The notes below the pieces were generated by a model, which did no database searches, was not told the origin of the DNA, and saw only the letters and a program-made list of their open reading frames with translations. 64,000 nucleotides of DNA from Melitaea cinxia. Taxonomy: Eukaryota > Arthropoda > Insecta > Lepidoptera > Nymphalidae. Numbering within the stretch: position 1 is the first letter of the stretch; each line of letters opens with the position of its first letter. The DNA lies in the NCBI RefSeq assembly GCF_905220565.1, contig NC_059406.1, positions 2,862,001 through 2,926,000 on the forward strand. Direction: 5' to 3'. The position numbers were made by a program, and so were the translations under genes. Of the stretch, positions 10,342 to 20,874 are shown piece by piece.

Positions 10342-11627
10342 ACCGTGGTTCAATAAGTCCCGAGACTAAGTACAAAAAAAGGTCTTTTTTATAAAATTAA
10401 TTTTTATTCATCAACATAGTCTCCTCCAAGAGCGATACAGTCCCTCCAACGCTTTTCTAACTTTTCTATCCCATGTGTGCAGAACGATTTGTCTTTGGCT
10501 TCAAAATAAGCCTCCGTTGCTGCGATAACTTCACTATTTGAGTCAAATTTCTTACCCTGAAGCATTTTTTTGAGGTCTGCAAACAGCCAGTAATCGCTGG
10601 GGGCCAAGTCTGGCGAATAATGATGAGGAAGCAATTCGAAGCCCAATTCGTTAATTTTGGCCATCGTTCTCACGGACTTGTGTCAAGGCGCGTTGTCCTG
10701 GTGAAACACCACTTTCTTTTTGTTCATGTGAGGCCGTTTATCCGCAATTTCGTACTTCAATCGCTCCAATAAGCACATGTAATAGTCACTATTTATATTT
10801 TGCCCCTTTTCAAGGTAGTCGATGAAAAGTATTCCATGGGCATCCCAAAATATAGACGCCATAATTTAACGGCCGATTTCTGAGTCTTTGGACGCTTCGG
10901 GCGGCTTTCACCAGCCGCTCTCCACTCCGCTGCCTGCCGATTGGATTCCGGAGTGAAATGGTATATCCAGGTTTCATCCATTGTTACATACCGACGTAAA
11001 AAATCCTTTTTATTATGATTCATCAGCGCCAAACATCGCTCTGAATCATTGATACGTTGTTCCTTTTGATTAGTTGTAAGCAAACGCGGCACCCACTTAG
11101 AAAAAAGCTTTTTCATGGCCAAATTTTTATGTAAAATAGTGAAAACACTACCAGCTGAAATCTTCACTATCTCGGCTATCTCTCGCACTTTTACCTTCCG
11201 ATCTTCCAATACGATTTTGAGGACTTGGTTAATATTTTGTTGAGTCACTGCTTCATTTGGACGACCTGAGCGTTCCCCATCATTGGTGTCCATGCGACCG
11301 CGTTTGAAGTCGGCATACTACCGACAAATGGTTGCTTTAGAGGAAGCTGATCCTGCATAACATTTTATAAGCCATTGCTGTGCTTCAACGGTATTTTTTC
11401 CCATTCAAAAAACAATGTTTTATCAACACGCGAAACTCGTTTTTTTCCATTGTATCGAAATTACAACCGTAGCGTCACTTAAATGTTTCAAAATCAATAA
11501 TTTTATTGTTCCATTTTTAAAAATTTGACACATATTCTTGTATTGATAGCCAGTACTTTTTAAAAATTAAAAGAGTTTTTAATATATGCGCAATTTCCAG
11601 GTTAGTCTCGGGACTTATTGAACGATC
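10342..11627 (-). mobile_element. mariner element, inactivated
   Basis: A perfect 20-bp inverted pair sits at the ends: TTCAATAAGTCCCGAGACTA at 10349-10368 and its complement at 11603-11622. A TA lies just outside each end (10340-10341 and 11628-11629), the expected mariner target. The total of about 1.29 kb is the usual mariner length. The outer 5-7 bases of the two ends have diverged. Confidence 0.9.
10404..11450 (-). pseudogene. mariner transposase pseudogene (DD34D family)
   Basis: DDE transposase that would cut and paste mariner DNA in the nucleus. Visible marks: an N-terminal helix-turn-helix region, TMDETW with the first catalytic Asp, HQDNAP with the second, and SPDLAPSDYWLF with the third. 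It reads from an ATG at 11448-11450 to TAA at 10404-10406, which suits a protein of roughly 345 residues. It is broken by an extra A in the run near 11397-11402, a TAG at 11318-11320, a one-base loss near 10862-10868, and a TGA at 10683-10685 just after the second Asp. The gap between the second and third Asp is 33 positions instead of 34, because one codon is missing before YSPD. It cannot be functional. Confidence 0.9.
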
Positions 11628-11647
11628 TAGTATATATGTAAGCTTCA

Positions 11648-11878
11648 GTTGTAAAGAATGGTGTACTTTCGGTTACTGGTATTGTTACAGTTTCTGACGT
11701 AGTTTCAGTATCTGGTAAATATTGGCACGGGCGTAGTGTAGGTTGTAGGTAGGTCAATAGATGTCGTTGTTGATACAGTAGTGCAGTCAGAGTCTAGGTA
11801 GTTGTAACCGTTGCAGGTGTCGTAGGATTAGGAGGAGTAGTGATGGGTATTATAGTATGTAAGTCAGTAGACGCATCA
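11648..11878 (-). pseudogene. Inverted orphan fragment of gene A type mucin repeat
   Basis: The minus strand matches about 1.2 units of the 207-bp repeat. GTTACTGGTATTGTTACAG at 11673-11691 corresponds to the antisense of the VTIPVT block, ATTGGCACGGGCGTAGTG to the TTPVPI block, GTTGTTGATACAGTAGTG to the STT block, and a second start of GTAGTGATGGGTATT is present. Small indels and stops break the frame. It abuts the right end of the mariner element, and the parent gene is on the other strand more than 3 kb away. Confidence 0.8.
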
Positions 11879-11879
11879 T

Positions 11880-12120
11880 ATCGGATCAAAAGTCTAGAAC
11901 TTCGTCAATTTTAAAGATTTTGCACTAATATAAAGTATTATAATAGGGATTCATACAATTTTTTTCTTAAATAGATTGACGTATTATTATTATTTATTTC
12001 AATCAAGAAAAAAAATTTTAGTTGTATATATTACCTATATAACATTTTCTTTGAAATATTTCGTAGATATAATATATCTTAATGTTAGTTATTCAATTAA
12101 TATTACTATCATATAACGAT
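11880..12120. other. Unassigned AT-rich spacer
   Basis: No recognised feature. The complement of 11881-11915 weakly resembles the exon 2 start of gene B (GACTT..ATCCGATA), so the relic at 11648-11878 may extend here, but the match is too short to rely on. Confidence 0.25.
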
Positions 12121-12133
12121 AGAAAATTACGCT

Positions 12134-12465
12134 CATCATTACAGCCTATACAGTCCACTGCTGGACATAGGCCTCCACAAGTTTACGCCAAAAATAACGT
12201 GAACTCATGTGTTTTGCCCATAGTCACCACGCTGGGCAGGCGGGTTGGTGACCGCAGTACTGGCGTTGTCGCACCGAAGACGCTGCTGCCCGTCTTCGGC
12301 CTGTGTATTTCAAAGCCAGCAGTTGGATGGTTATCCCGCCATCGGTCGGCTTCTTAAGTTCCAAGGTGGTTGTGAAACCTTGTTATCCCTTAGTCGCCTC
12401 TTACGACACCCACGGGAAGCGAGGGGGTGGCTAAATTCTTTAGTGCCGTAGCCACACAGCACAGC
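12134..12465 (-). mobile_element. Retroposon family A, young full-length copy
   Basis: 332 bp flanked by a perfect 13-bp target duplication, AGAAAATTACGCT, at 12121-12133 and 12466-12478. Read on the minus strand it begins near CTGTGTGGCTACGGCACTAA, contains CCCGTGGGTGTCGTAAGAGG, and ends with a LINE-derived tail, then ATGATG. It has no coding capacity, so it is non-autonomous and presumably mobilised by the LINE whose 3' end it shares. Confidence 0.9.
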
Positions 12466-12479
12466 AGAAAATTACGCTA

Positions 12480-12711
12480 AGTATAAACAATGACCAAAAT
12501 TATGACAAAATATTAGTTTCATTTGCTGCCTCTCTTGTGTATTATTATAGTTCGATATAGTTTCTGTACATTCTGATGTATGATCTGTATTAACACTTAA
12601 TTATAGTTTCAAAATCAGAAACAATTACTTCACCTTTAGAAGATATTTTCATCTAGCTTCTACATCTTTCTAGTATATCTACTTATCTTCTTCTTATCGG
12701 TGCCTCTCCGA
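12480..12711. other. Unassigned spacer
   Basis: AT-rich, with nothing recognised on either strand. Confidence 0.3.
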
Positions 12712-13026
12712 CTAGCGAAGGTTGGCAGTCAGCTTCGCATACTCCGGTTTATTCTTCGCGAGGCGAAAGAGTTCGGTGGCGATCGCGATGCCTGTCCACT
12801 CTCGGATGTTGCATAGCCAGGACTTTTCTCTGCGACATACGCCTCGTTTTCCAGCAACTTTTCCCGTCATGATGAGTTGTAACAGTTCGTATCTATCGTG
12901 CCTAAACACGTGTCCCAAATATGCGACTTTTCTCATCTTGACAGTCTGCAAAAGTTCGCGTTTCTGATTGACGCGTCGTAGCACTTCCACGTTCGTGATC
13001 TCCTGAGTCCAGGTAATGGCTAGCAT
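12712..13026 (-). pseudogene. LINE ORF2 C-terminal fragment (RTE/BovB-like)
   Basis: About 104 residues including KVAYLGHVFRHDRYELLQL and GKRGVCRREKSW, followed by NIREWTGI. These are the conserved C-terminal motifs downstream of the reverse transcriptase in RTE-type LINEs. No RT core is present upstream, so it is a 5'-truncated dead copy. Confidence 0.75.
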
Positions 13027-13189
13027 ACGCCTACTACTACTTATGCTATTTATGTATCAGCCATTTAGCGTAATGTATGAACGACATCCTTGTTTGTGGT
13101 CATTCGAGCTCAGATGAAATTTTTTATAACTTATTACGGAATTCTCGGCTATTTTCATAAAATTTTAAGTTCTCTCTTCTCTCTCTTTA

Positions 13190-13500
13190 GCCTAATACAG
13201 CTGCTGGACATAAGCCTCCACTAGTTCCTGCCAAAAATGACGCGAGCTCATGTGCGTTGCCCTTGGTCACCACGCTGGGCAGGTGGGTTGGTGACCGCAG
13301 GGCTGGCTTTGTCTCACCGAAGACGCTGCTGGCCGTCTTCAGCCTGTGTATTTCAAAGCCAGCAGTTGGATGTTATTCCACCATCAGTTGGCTTTTTAAG
13401 TTCTAAAGTGATAGTGGAACTGTATTATCCCTTAGTCGCCTCTCACCACCCACCCACGGGAAGAGTGGGGGTGGCTTCTTCTTTACTTCCGTAACTACAC
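13190..13500 (-). mobile_element. Retroposon family A, older copy
   Basis: Same order of blocks as the copy at 12134-12465 (CTGCTGGACATAAGCCTCC, CCACGCTGGGCAGG, GAAGACGCTGCTGGCC, TTATCCCTTAGTCGCCTC), with many substitutions and short gaps. No target duplication was found. Confidence 0.75.
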
Positions 13501-13614
13501 AGTTAAGCTTAGAGTTAATATATAAAAATGTCCATTTAGGATTGTCAGAATTTAAGGTAACCTAATTAGTTCTTAAGATAAATTAAGCAAACAAAAAAAA
13601 ATTATACATGTATT

Positions 13615-13795
13615 AATATTTAAATACACAGGCCGAAGACGGGCAGCAGCGTCTTCGGTGCGACAAAGCCAGTACTGCGGTCACCAACCCGCCTGCCTAG
13701 CGTGGTGACTATAGGCAAAACACATGAGTTCACGTTATTTTTGGCGTAAACTTGTGGAGGCCTATGTCCAGCAGTGGACTGTATACGCTGTAATG
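13615..13795 (+). mobile_element. Retroposon family A, 5'-truncated copy
   Basis: It starts inside the element at AAATACACAGGCCGAAGACG and runs to the 3' LINE-like tail (GTGGAGGCCTATGTCCAGC) and AATGATGAAA. Loss of the first half fits incomplete reverse transcription. Confidence 0.75.
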
Positions 13796-13864
13796 ATGAA
13801 ATTGATTTGAGATCTAACAACTGCTTTTTGATTTATATCTAATAATGCGTTTTTACAACTTTTT

Positions 13865-13990
13865 GAGTGATTTTTGATAACGCGTATTTACTTGACTATT
13901 TTTTCGCCTACCTACGTTGTATTACTCGTCGATGTAATTGAAGTCGGTTTTTTGTCATTTGCAAGCAAATACAATTATACTAAGTTTAGT
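13865..13990 (+). repeat. Repeat family E (GAAGTCGGTT), partial
   Basis: Contains GATAACGCGTATTTACTTG, CTACCTACGTTGTATTAC and GAAGTCGGTTTTTTG, matching the fuller copies at 18150-18520 and 44130-44545. Confidence 0.6.
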
Positions 13991-14716
13991 CTTTTTAACT
14001 TACTACTAAAGAAATATTTTTTAGAAGTTTATGAAATACTTATAAAAGATTCTTATTCGAGCGATTTTTTAAATGCAGTGCATGATATTATAAACGTATA
14101 TAAGTGACAACCAAATTTAATAGGACGGTTTTAATGGAAATATACTATCTGAACAACTGGCATATTATCGAAAGTAGACAATGTACAAAAGTTTTGTCTT
14201 TTTCTTTTCAACTTTTCTCACTTTGCCAAACATGATGGACCGAAGCGTATTTCAAAAAATTAAAATTATAATAAGAATTGTGTTCATGTCAAGAATGTTT
14301 GAAGTTTTATATGTCATATTGAAATAAAATTATTATACGTTAGTTTTATAACAATGTTTACAATGAAGTATAAAATTTTACAGCTGATAATTATAGATTT
14401 ACAATCTGCCTATTTTATAGATATGATAAAACTAAATAGCTACCGGGCCTTTTCGAGATAACCAATAAAGAACTACATTTTTATTATTTAATGTTTGTTG
14501 TTTAATTTTTGTTATTTGACATTTTACCCTGTAATATTGTTTGTGTGATTTTCATAGTAACATCTCAATTTAATGTCAAATTGTATTGTGCTGTGTTGTG
14601 TCAGGTACGGAAATTACTTTCGACAGGTAATAATTTTTATCCAGTCTTTTATAAATGGAAAAATAAATCATGGAAAGATATTATATTATTGGTACGACGA
14701 ATATATAAGTAATAAT
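13991..14716. other. Unassigned AT-rich region
   Basis: Short open frames here have no recognisable motif, signal peptide or homologous neighbour. I see no gene. Confidence 0.4.
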
Positions 14717-14999
14717 CTTCTATAATATAAAAATGAGTCGCTGAATGTGTTGCTAAGCGCAAAACTCGAGAACGGTTGGACCGATTTCGCTAATTCTTTT
14801 TTTAAAATGTTCCTTGAAGTACGAGGATGGTTCTTACGGAGAGAAAAATTGTAAAAAAAAATTAAATTTCCTGAAAAAGTCTAAAAACAACGCTTTTCTA
14901 TAGTCCCATACAAAAGATTTGTGATAATACTTAAAAGTCAATTTGAACTTACGATAAAGTTTGTGTTAGGCGATACGAAGTTCGCCGGGTCAGCTAGTT
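14717..14999 (+). mobile_element. Helitron-like non-autonomous element
   Basis: It starts TCTTCTATAATATAAAAATG after an A and ends GGGTCAGCTAG before a T. The TC start, CTAG end and A/T insertion site suit a Helitron. The inside has no coding frame. Confidence 0.6.
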
Positions 15000-15029
15000 G
15001 AATAATAAATGCTAAACATATTTTCTCTA

Positions 15030-15165
15030 TTGATGGGGGTTGTCTGTAAGAGATCACTAATAGTGACAAGACCGCCTTTTCACTTTTTCTTTAAGTTAGA
15101 ATATTTTTATTTATCTTATGTAATTTCAAATGTGCAATAAAGTATTTAAAAAATAAAAAATAAAA
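15030..15165 (+). repeat. Non-LTR 3'-tail repeat (GATCGCC family)
   Basis: GGTTGTCTGTAAGAGATCAC, GTGACAAGACCGCC and a tail with GTGCAATAAAGTATTT followed by A-rich sequence. Same family as 82-240. Confidence 0.6.
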
Positions 15166-15279
15166 ATTTTCATTTAAATAAGTATTTTCATTGCTTACTA
15201 AAAGCTTTTTTGAGGTCAGCAGAAAATGTGTTTCTCAATATTTGGAAAAGTACGTTAATTTAACAGAAGATTACAGCTA

Positions 15280-15420
15280 AACAACACTACTGTCAAGAGG
15301 TGTTGTGTTCTTGTGGTTGAGGACAGAGTCGGCAACGCCTTGATAATGTTCGTGGTGTTGCAGACGTCCATTAACTACGGTATTCGCTTACCATTAGGAA
15401 AACTGTAAGCTTATTTGCCC
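15280..15420 (-). repeat. Repeat family D (GGTCGGCAAACAAGCG), partial
   Basis: The complement carries the GTAAGCGAATACCGTAG and CGTTGCCGACTCTG blocks of the family seen at 43530 and 48078. Diverged. Confidence 0.5.
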
Positions 15421-15424
15421 CTTT

Positions 15425-16085
15425 GTAATAAAAAAAAATCATATCTATACAATCAATCATAAATATCAGAGGCAGACATACGCCGAGGTCATCACTGTCC
15501 AGAGCAGGTCCGAGAAACTCCATCGCTGCAGCGCATGTGCCAGCAGCCTATAGTACAGGCGATGATACGCTGATGATGATGGCGACGCAATTGCCTATAG
15601 GAGAACAATTCTGGAGCATAATATAAAGGCGTCTAATTCACAAACGCGGAACTACGGTTGCAAGAGCTGTGCTCGGGATGTTGAATGTTAGGGTAAAGTC
15701 CGTGGAGAAAAGGACAAGAAAAAAATAAAATAAATAATGCGTGAGAACACTAACCATACAATTACATGTATTATAATTATAAATGTGTCTCACTCAGTAT
15801 ATATTCACAATAAAAACATTAAAAAAAGAATAAATAAAAAAACGAAACCTTCATATACCATATTAAAAGTCATGGACAACTAAGAGCTCGTGGATCAGTC
15901 ACATTATAAAAAAATCAATGAAACATATTATCAAATAAATTGCAGGCTTTATATTATTAATACACGCTGTATTTAGGACTTATTGATTACCTTATTTTTT
16001 TTTAACTATCTACGCTTGTTAGTAACTTGTTCTGATAATATTAAAAGAAAGAGATCATAATGTATACTTTTGACCAAGCTAATTA
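15425..16085. other. Unassigned region
   Basis: AT-rich with no gene. A stretch near 15470-15720 (CAGAGCAGGTCCGAGAAAC and CTGATGATGATGGCG) looks like decayed LINE or retroposon 3' sequence, but I cannot assign it. Confidence 0.3.
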
Positions 16086-16089
16086 TAAT

Positions 16090-16320
16090 AGGTTTGACTA
16101 ACCTGTTAGCGCAGTTTGTAGTGGCCCTGCTTTCTGCTTCGAGAGTTGCAGTATATTTCAATGTATATTTATCAAACAAAAATTAACTATAACATTCTAC
16201 TGTTACCTGTAGCACAAGCATTACGTTGGTTTTTTTAGAAACAGACGATTGTGTGTATGTTACAAGGTATTAAAAATAATAATATATTTTAGCATACACA
16301 CACTGTTGTCTGTTCCAAAG
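16090..16320 (+). repeat. tRNA-derived SINE family C, degenerate copy
   Basis: Starts ACCTGTTAGCGCAGTTTGTAG, a box A-like segment, and ends in the CTGTTACCTGTAGCACAAGC and TGTGTGTATGTTA tail. The box B-like sequence clear in the copy at 41610-41830 is damaged here. Confidence 0.65.
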
Positions 16321-16576
16321 GAAGGCAATATCATGATTATGTTTTAAGTAACAGCCATCTGGTTTAATATACGACGTCTACAAACTATGAACTTGTAACA
16401 CAAAACGTGATGAATTTTCGTACAGACTTGCAAGAGCTTTTAAACGTCCTTAATGTGACCTTGTCATAAAATCCGTTCTTGGCGGACGTCTACTAACTAC
16501 TGACTTCATCTTTGTCAATGTATAAGTGTGCAGAATTAAAAATATAGGACTTTTATAAAAACTTATGAGAGCCCTT

Positions 16577-16792
16577 CAGTCAGTCAGTCAGTTCAGCCTA
16601 TTGCAGTCCACTGCTGGACGTAGGTCTCCCCAAGTCCGCGCCAGACATCCCGGTTTTCTGCAATCCTCAACCAGCCTACACCGTCAATCTTATGTAGATC
16701 GTCGGTCCAACGGGCCGGAGGACGTCCCACACTACGTTTGCCAAGACGCGATCTCCACTCCAGGATCCGTCTGCTCCAACGGTCATCATTTC
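16577..16792 (-). mobile_element. 5'-truncated LINE fragment with target duplication
   Basis: The minus strand encodes GKRSVGRPPARWTDDL, the C-terminal motif of an RTE-type LINE. Its 3' end, on the left in window coordinates, carries a (CAGT)n tail. GAGAGCCCTT at 16567-16576 and 16793-16802 is a 10-bp target duplication, so it jumped into the family G repeat. Confidence 0.8.
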
Positions 16793-16901
16793 GAGAGCCC
16801 TTAGATCTCGGTAATATGGCTCTGATGCAAAATCCGTTTTTAGTGGACGTTTACTTATTATCAACTACCTCCCCATAAATTGTCAAGCTTATAGCATTAA
16901 A

Positions 16902-16940
16902 ATGAAGGAATTTCATACAGTTTGTATGAAATTCCTTCAT
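16902..16940. repeat. Perfect 17-bp hairpin
   Basis: ATGAAGGAATTTCATAC at 16902-16918 is perfectly complementary to 16924-16940, with a 5-nt spacer AGTTT. It lies in a family G repeat unit and probably arose by a local inverted copy of ATGAAGGATTTTCATAC-like sequence. Confidence 0.85.
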
Positions 16941-17084
16941 ACTTTAGCCCTTAGACTTCCTCAATCTAGCTCTTGCAAGAAATGCATTCATAACGGACAT
17001 CTACTAACTATAAACTATCTCTCTGCCCAATTTGTAATTTTCTGTGTTTCGTAAAATACGATTTGAGAATATGTTATGATAATA

Positions 17085-17240
17085 TGCGCCAAAGGGAGGA
17101 CACCAGCAAGATGGTCTGATGTCATCAAGAATACAGTGGGAGGCAACTTGCACCGTGCAACACATGCTGCTTACGATCGCCTTCAATGGAGACATATCAT
17201 CCGTGGTCGCGATCATCATCATCGAGGGAACGAGGAAGAA
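17085..17240 (+). pseudogene. LINE C-terminal fragment
   Basis: A frame reads GRTPARWSDVIKNTVGG and, after a further 12 residues, LQWRHI, resembling the C-terminus of a second RTE-type LINE (GRxPxRWSD). It is followed by CATCATCATCATCG, a typical short-repeat tail. Confidence 0.65.
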
Positions 17241-17517
17241 AAGAGAGATATGATAATATAGCTGCTAAACACAAAACCTTTAATATTTCTGAATATATAT
17301 ATTCAAGTAGATATATTTTTCAAACCATAAACATGGAATACACCTAGAGATTCATACGTTGATATATTATAATAAACACTTAAGTATTTAATTGTATGTT
17401 CGATTAAAATAATTTTATCGTTTTTTTTTTACAGATTCAAAATGGTATCTTATCCACGATAATGTTATGAATAGTAATGATATAACGCTCATACTTTGGT
17501 AGTAAAGATTTAGTTTG

Positions 17518-17523
17518 TATAAA
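17518..17523 (+). promoter_or_regulatory. Candidate TATA box of gene B
   Basis: TATAAA 43 bp upstream of the ATG at 17561. With usual spacing, transcription would start near 17548 and leave a very short leader. There is no clear initiator motif, so this is weak. Confidence 0.3.
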
Positions 17524-17560
17524 CACTTTTAAATGTGAGTCGGTTTTATTTCTTGTGAAT

Positions 17561-20500
17561 ATGAATATGTACCGTTATTGTTTTTTATTGTTATTTATCA
17601 GTTACGAAGTCATTTGTGATGATTGTGTCGTATTTAACTTTGAAAATAATTACACCGAAATATTTACAAATAGTGGTGGATTATGTAACCAGGCTTCAAG
17701 TATGTGGAATCTTAACCAATACTCTTCATCAACAATAGACCCTCCTCACGAGAGCAGCACAAGTTTTATATCTCCTGCTACAACGAGTCCAACAAGTTGT
17801 GTAACATCACATATGTTTACCGTCGAAGCTGGAGGAACGTTTGATATCCAGTTATATGTAGAACCAATCATAACGACTGATTTAGTTACAATTTTTCTAC
17901 TTGAAAATAGTGACACAGGACACGTGACTCATGTTACCTGGCAATTTATGCTGAGTAACCAAGAAAGAGGTTGGGTTTCCAGAAGGGTTACATTAACAGC
18001 AAACGGAGTTGTTTATGTGAGTTCAAATGTGCACCATGTAGTGTATTCAATTATATTTAAATAAAAACTTCCTATACTCGTAATACAAATAAAGTAAGTT
18101 TAAAGAAAATAATAGTAAGGTGTATATAGTGTGATTTGTCTGATGAAGTTATCTTTTTATCAACTTCAAAAAAGGAGGATGTTTTCAAATCAACTATATT
18201 TTTTTTATTTGTGTTACCTCATAGCTTTATACTATCTCTAATAATGCGTAATATTTGACTAGTTTTTCGTCTACCTACATTGTATCTGTTTTTACCCATA
18301 ACTTTTTAGTGGATGTACCGATTTTGATGATTCGTTATTTAATCGAAAGCCGATGCTTATTATATGGGGAATTTAAATTTGATCGAGATCTAATAATTAC
18401 TTTTTGAACTATCTCTAATTATGTGTATTTACTTCATGACTATATGGTCTACCTCCATTGTATTACTTGTCGATGAATTTAAGTCGGTTTTTTATTGTTT
18501 GCAGATAAACACAATTATTACCGCCGAGAATCATATTTCTTCGGTTTTAAAAACATTTTATATTTACTTTTGAATAGTATAATTTATAGGAACGTGCTGG
18601 CACAACGGTCACAGCTCTGGTTTGTGGCTGTTTCGCTGGCGGTTGCGAATCCGTTCCCCGCACATGACAAACATTTGTATAGGATAGAGAATACAGATGT
18701 TTGCCGTGGTCTGGTCGTTTGTGCAGTCCTTGTGGGTTTCCCCACCGTGCCTCGGAGAGCGCGTTAAGCCGTCGGTCCCGGCTGTTATCATGTACACCTG
18801 ATAGCGATCGTTACTCATAGTAGAATATATTCGCCAACCCGCATTGGAGCAGCGTGTTGGATTAAGCTCTGATCCTTCCCCTACATGGAGAAATAAGCCT
18901 ATGCCAAGCAGTGGGATATTACAGGCTTAAGCGTTATAGTACAGTAGTATCATAGTATAGTAGTAATAGTCAAATAGCTTAATTCGTTCTTTTTGAGGGC
19001 TTACTGAAATGAAGCAGCCTATCTAGACCAAGACGTCGCCTTTAAAGAACCTTACTTATATAATTATTTATTTTGTTGCCTCTTTTATATGCATATACAT
19101 CATATTGTTTATTCGCGTACTTCTTTGTGGTACTTTAGATTAACTGAACTTAGAATACCTAGATAAATTTGGATACGTTCCGATATAGACGGATTTCACA
19201 TTCTTTTACTTTAACTAGAAAGACGTTCATTCAGTCTTATCAATAAATTTATTTTAATAATCCTATGCGTCATAGACACTCATTTGTGTACAATAGGTGC
19301 GTGATGTGATAGCGGTTTGGCAATTGCAGAATTAATGTTCCCTTAATTAAGGTTTTTTAAATATATTTAAATTTAATGAACTTACCTTTTTATCTTAACG
19401 ATTTCAATATCAATCAGCACCTTCAGTAGGTAAATAATTTGCTAAAGTGTTTTTCAGATAAATTGATACTGTACACATTATTCCATCCTCTCTGTTAGTA
19501 ATAATGTTCTAGAACAAACACAATCGATACAATCATTTACGTAAATAATGTATCTTGTATGTATTTCATACAAAAAAAAATATTTTCTATATGTGAAAAA
19601 AAAATTCACACAACTTACCCTACATGTAAACAATTTACTTTTTCAAAGTCGAACTATTTATACGTTTATACATTATATTTTCATAAATATACTGCAATTC
19701 AAAGATCAAATTATTGATCTCCTTAAACTTCTTTCTCAGATATCCTTTACATCCTATTTTTTATATATAACGGATAGACCTTTTGCAGGATGAAAATTAC
19801 ATTAATATCAGCCACTTAGAACTGAAAATTGCCTTGGTTGTTGAAAGTGAAATGTTGCTATTGTTTTTCAAAAGGCATTGCTACCTGCTCATCTGACTCA
19901 AAAGTAATAAAATGATATTCAGTGATCAGTTCGGTGACACCAATAAGATCTCTAACTCTTCTAGTTTCGTCATTTATGATGTTCCAAGTCATTTAAATTT
20001 TATTTTTACTGAATTTAATCTTTCCACGGCGTCACAGTTCGGTTAAACCGAATATAAAATCATCATATCGAAAATTTCGATCTAACGGGTACATCGTTCC
20101 ATAGCTTAATTGGCTAGAGCACCGACACGGTCAGTCGGAGATGCAGGTTCGATCCCCGCTGGAACGGTCGGATTTTTGATATGATATTTAAAAAATGTTT
20201 AGAATTTAATCTTATTTCTAACTAGCTGTGCCCACGACTCGTCCGCTTAAATTCAAAAAAATAAGTATTATCTACTTCGCAGTTATAAATATAAAAAAAT
20301 CTAAAATAAAAGTAGCCTAATTTACTCCTTATTACTTCAGCTATCTGTCAGTGAAAGTCCCGTCAAAATCGGTCCAGCCGTCTCAGAGATTAGCTAGATA
20401 GACAGACATACAAAAATTATAAAAATGTTATTTTGGTATATGCAGCGTGTAAACATACATATGAATTTAGTTAGAAGCGGTTATTTTAATATTACAAACA

Positions 20501-20794
20501 GACAGGCCAATTTCATTTATTTTTATAGATGAATATTTATATTTTTTTATTATAATTTCTAATATAATTACAAAAAATTATGTTATATGATTTCTCATGT
20601 AAGAGATCACATAGCTTTTGCATACTTCTGTTAATTTCTGGAGTTGCTAATCATTGAAAGATTTACAATACTTAGGAGAAATTATTTTGATGCAAATACA
20701 TATTTTTCACTGTTTGTACCCATCTCTCTATCGCGTACGTTTATTCATTGGCTTATGTATATGTATTTACATGTTTGTTTTTGTATATATATAT

Positions 20795-20874
<80 letters not shown>

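Larger units (their letters stand above)
16360..17055 (+). repeat. Repeat family G (GGACGTCTACTAACTA), several units
   Basis: Recurrent blocks: GGCGGACGTCTACTAACTA, CAAATTTCAAGCTTGTAGC-like sequence, CATACAAACTTGCGAG-like sequence and AAAATCCGTTCTT. These reappear at 29520-29765 and 31140-31935, in units of about 150 bp. A LINE fragment is inserted at 16577-16792. Confidence 0.6.

Noticed and set aside
12082..13820. Several 60-100 codon open frames with matching peptides (such as RRRCCPSSACVFQ) at 12.2, 13.3, 28.5 and 49.4 kb
   Set aside because: They fall inside retroposon family A copies, which have no conserved start or frame. The peptide similarity only reflects the shared repeat.
20095..20167. 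Functional tRNA-Thr (GGT)
   Set aside because: C at position 33, an A-C mismatch in the T stem, and an anticodon normally absent from animal nuclear tRNA sets. Kept only as a tRNA-like feature.
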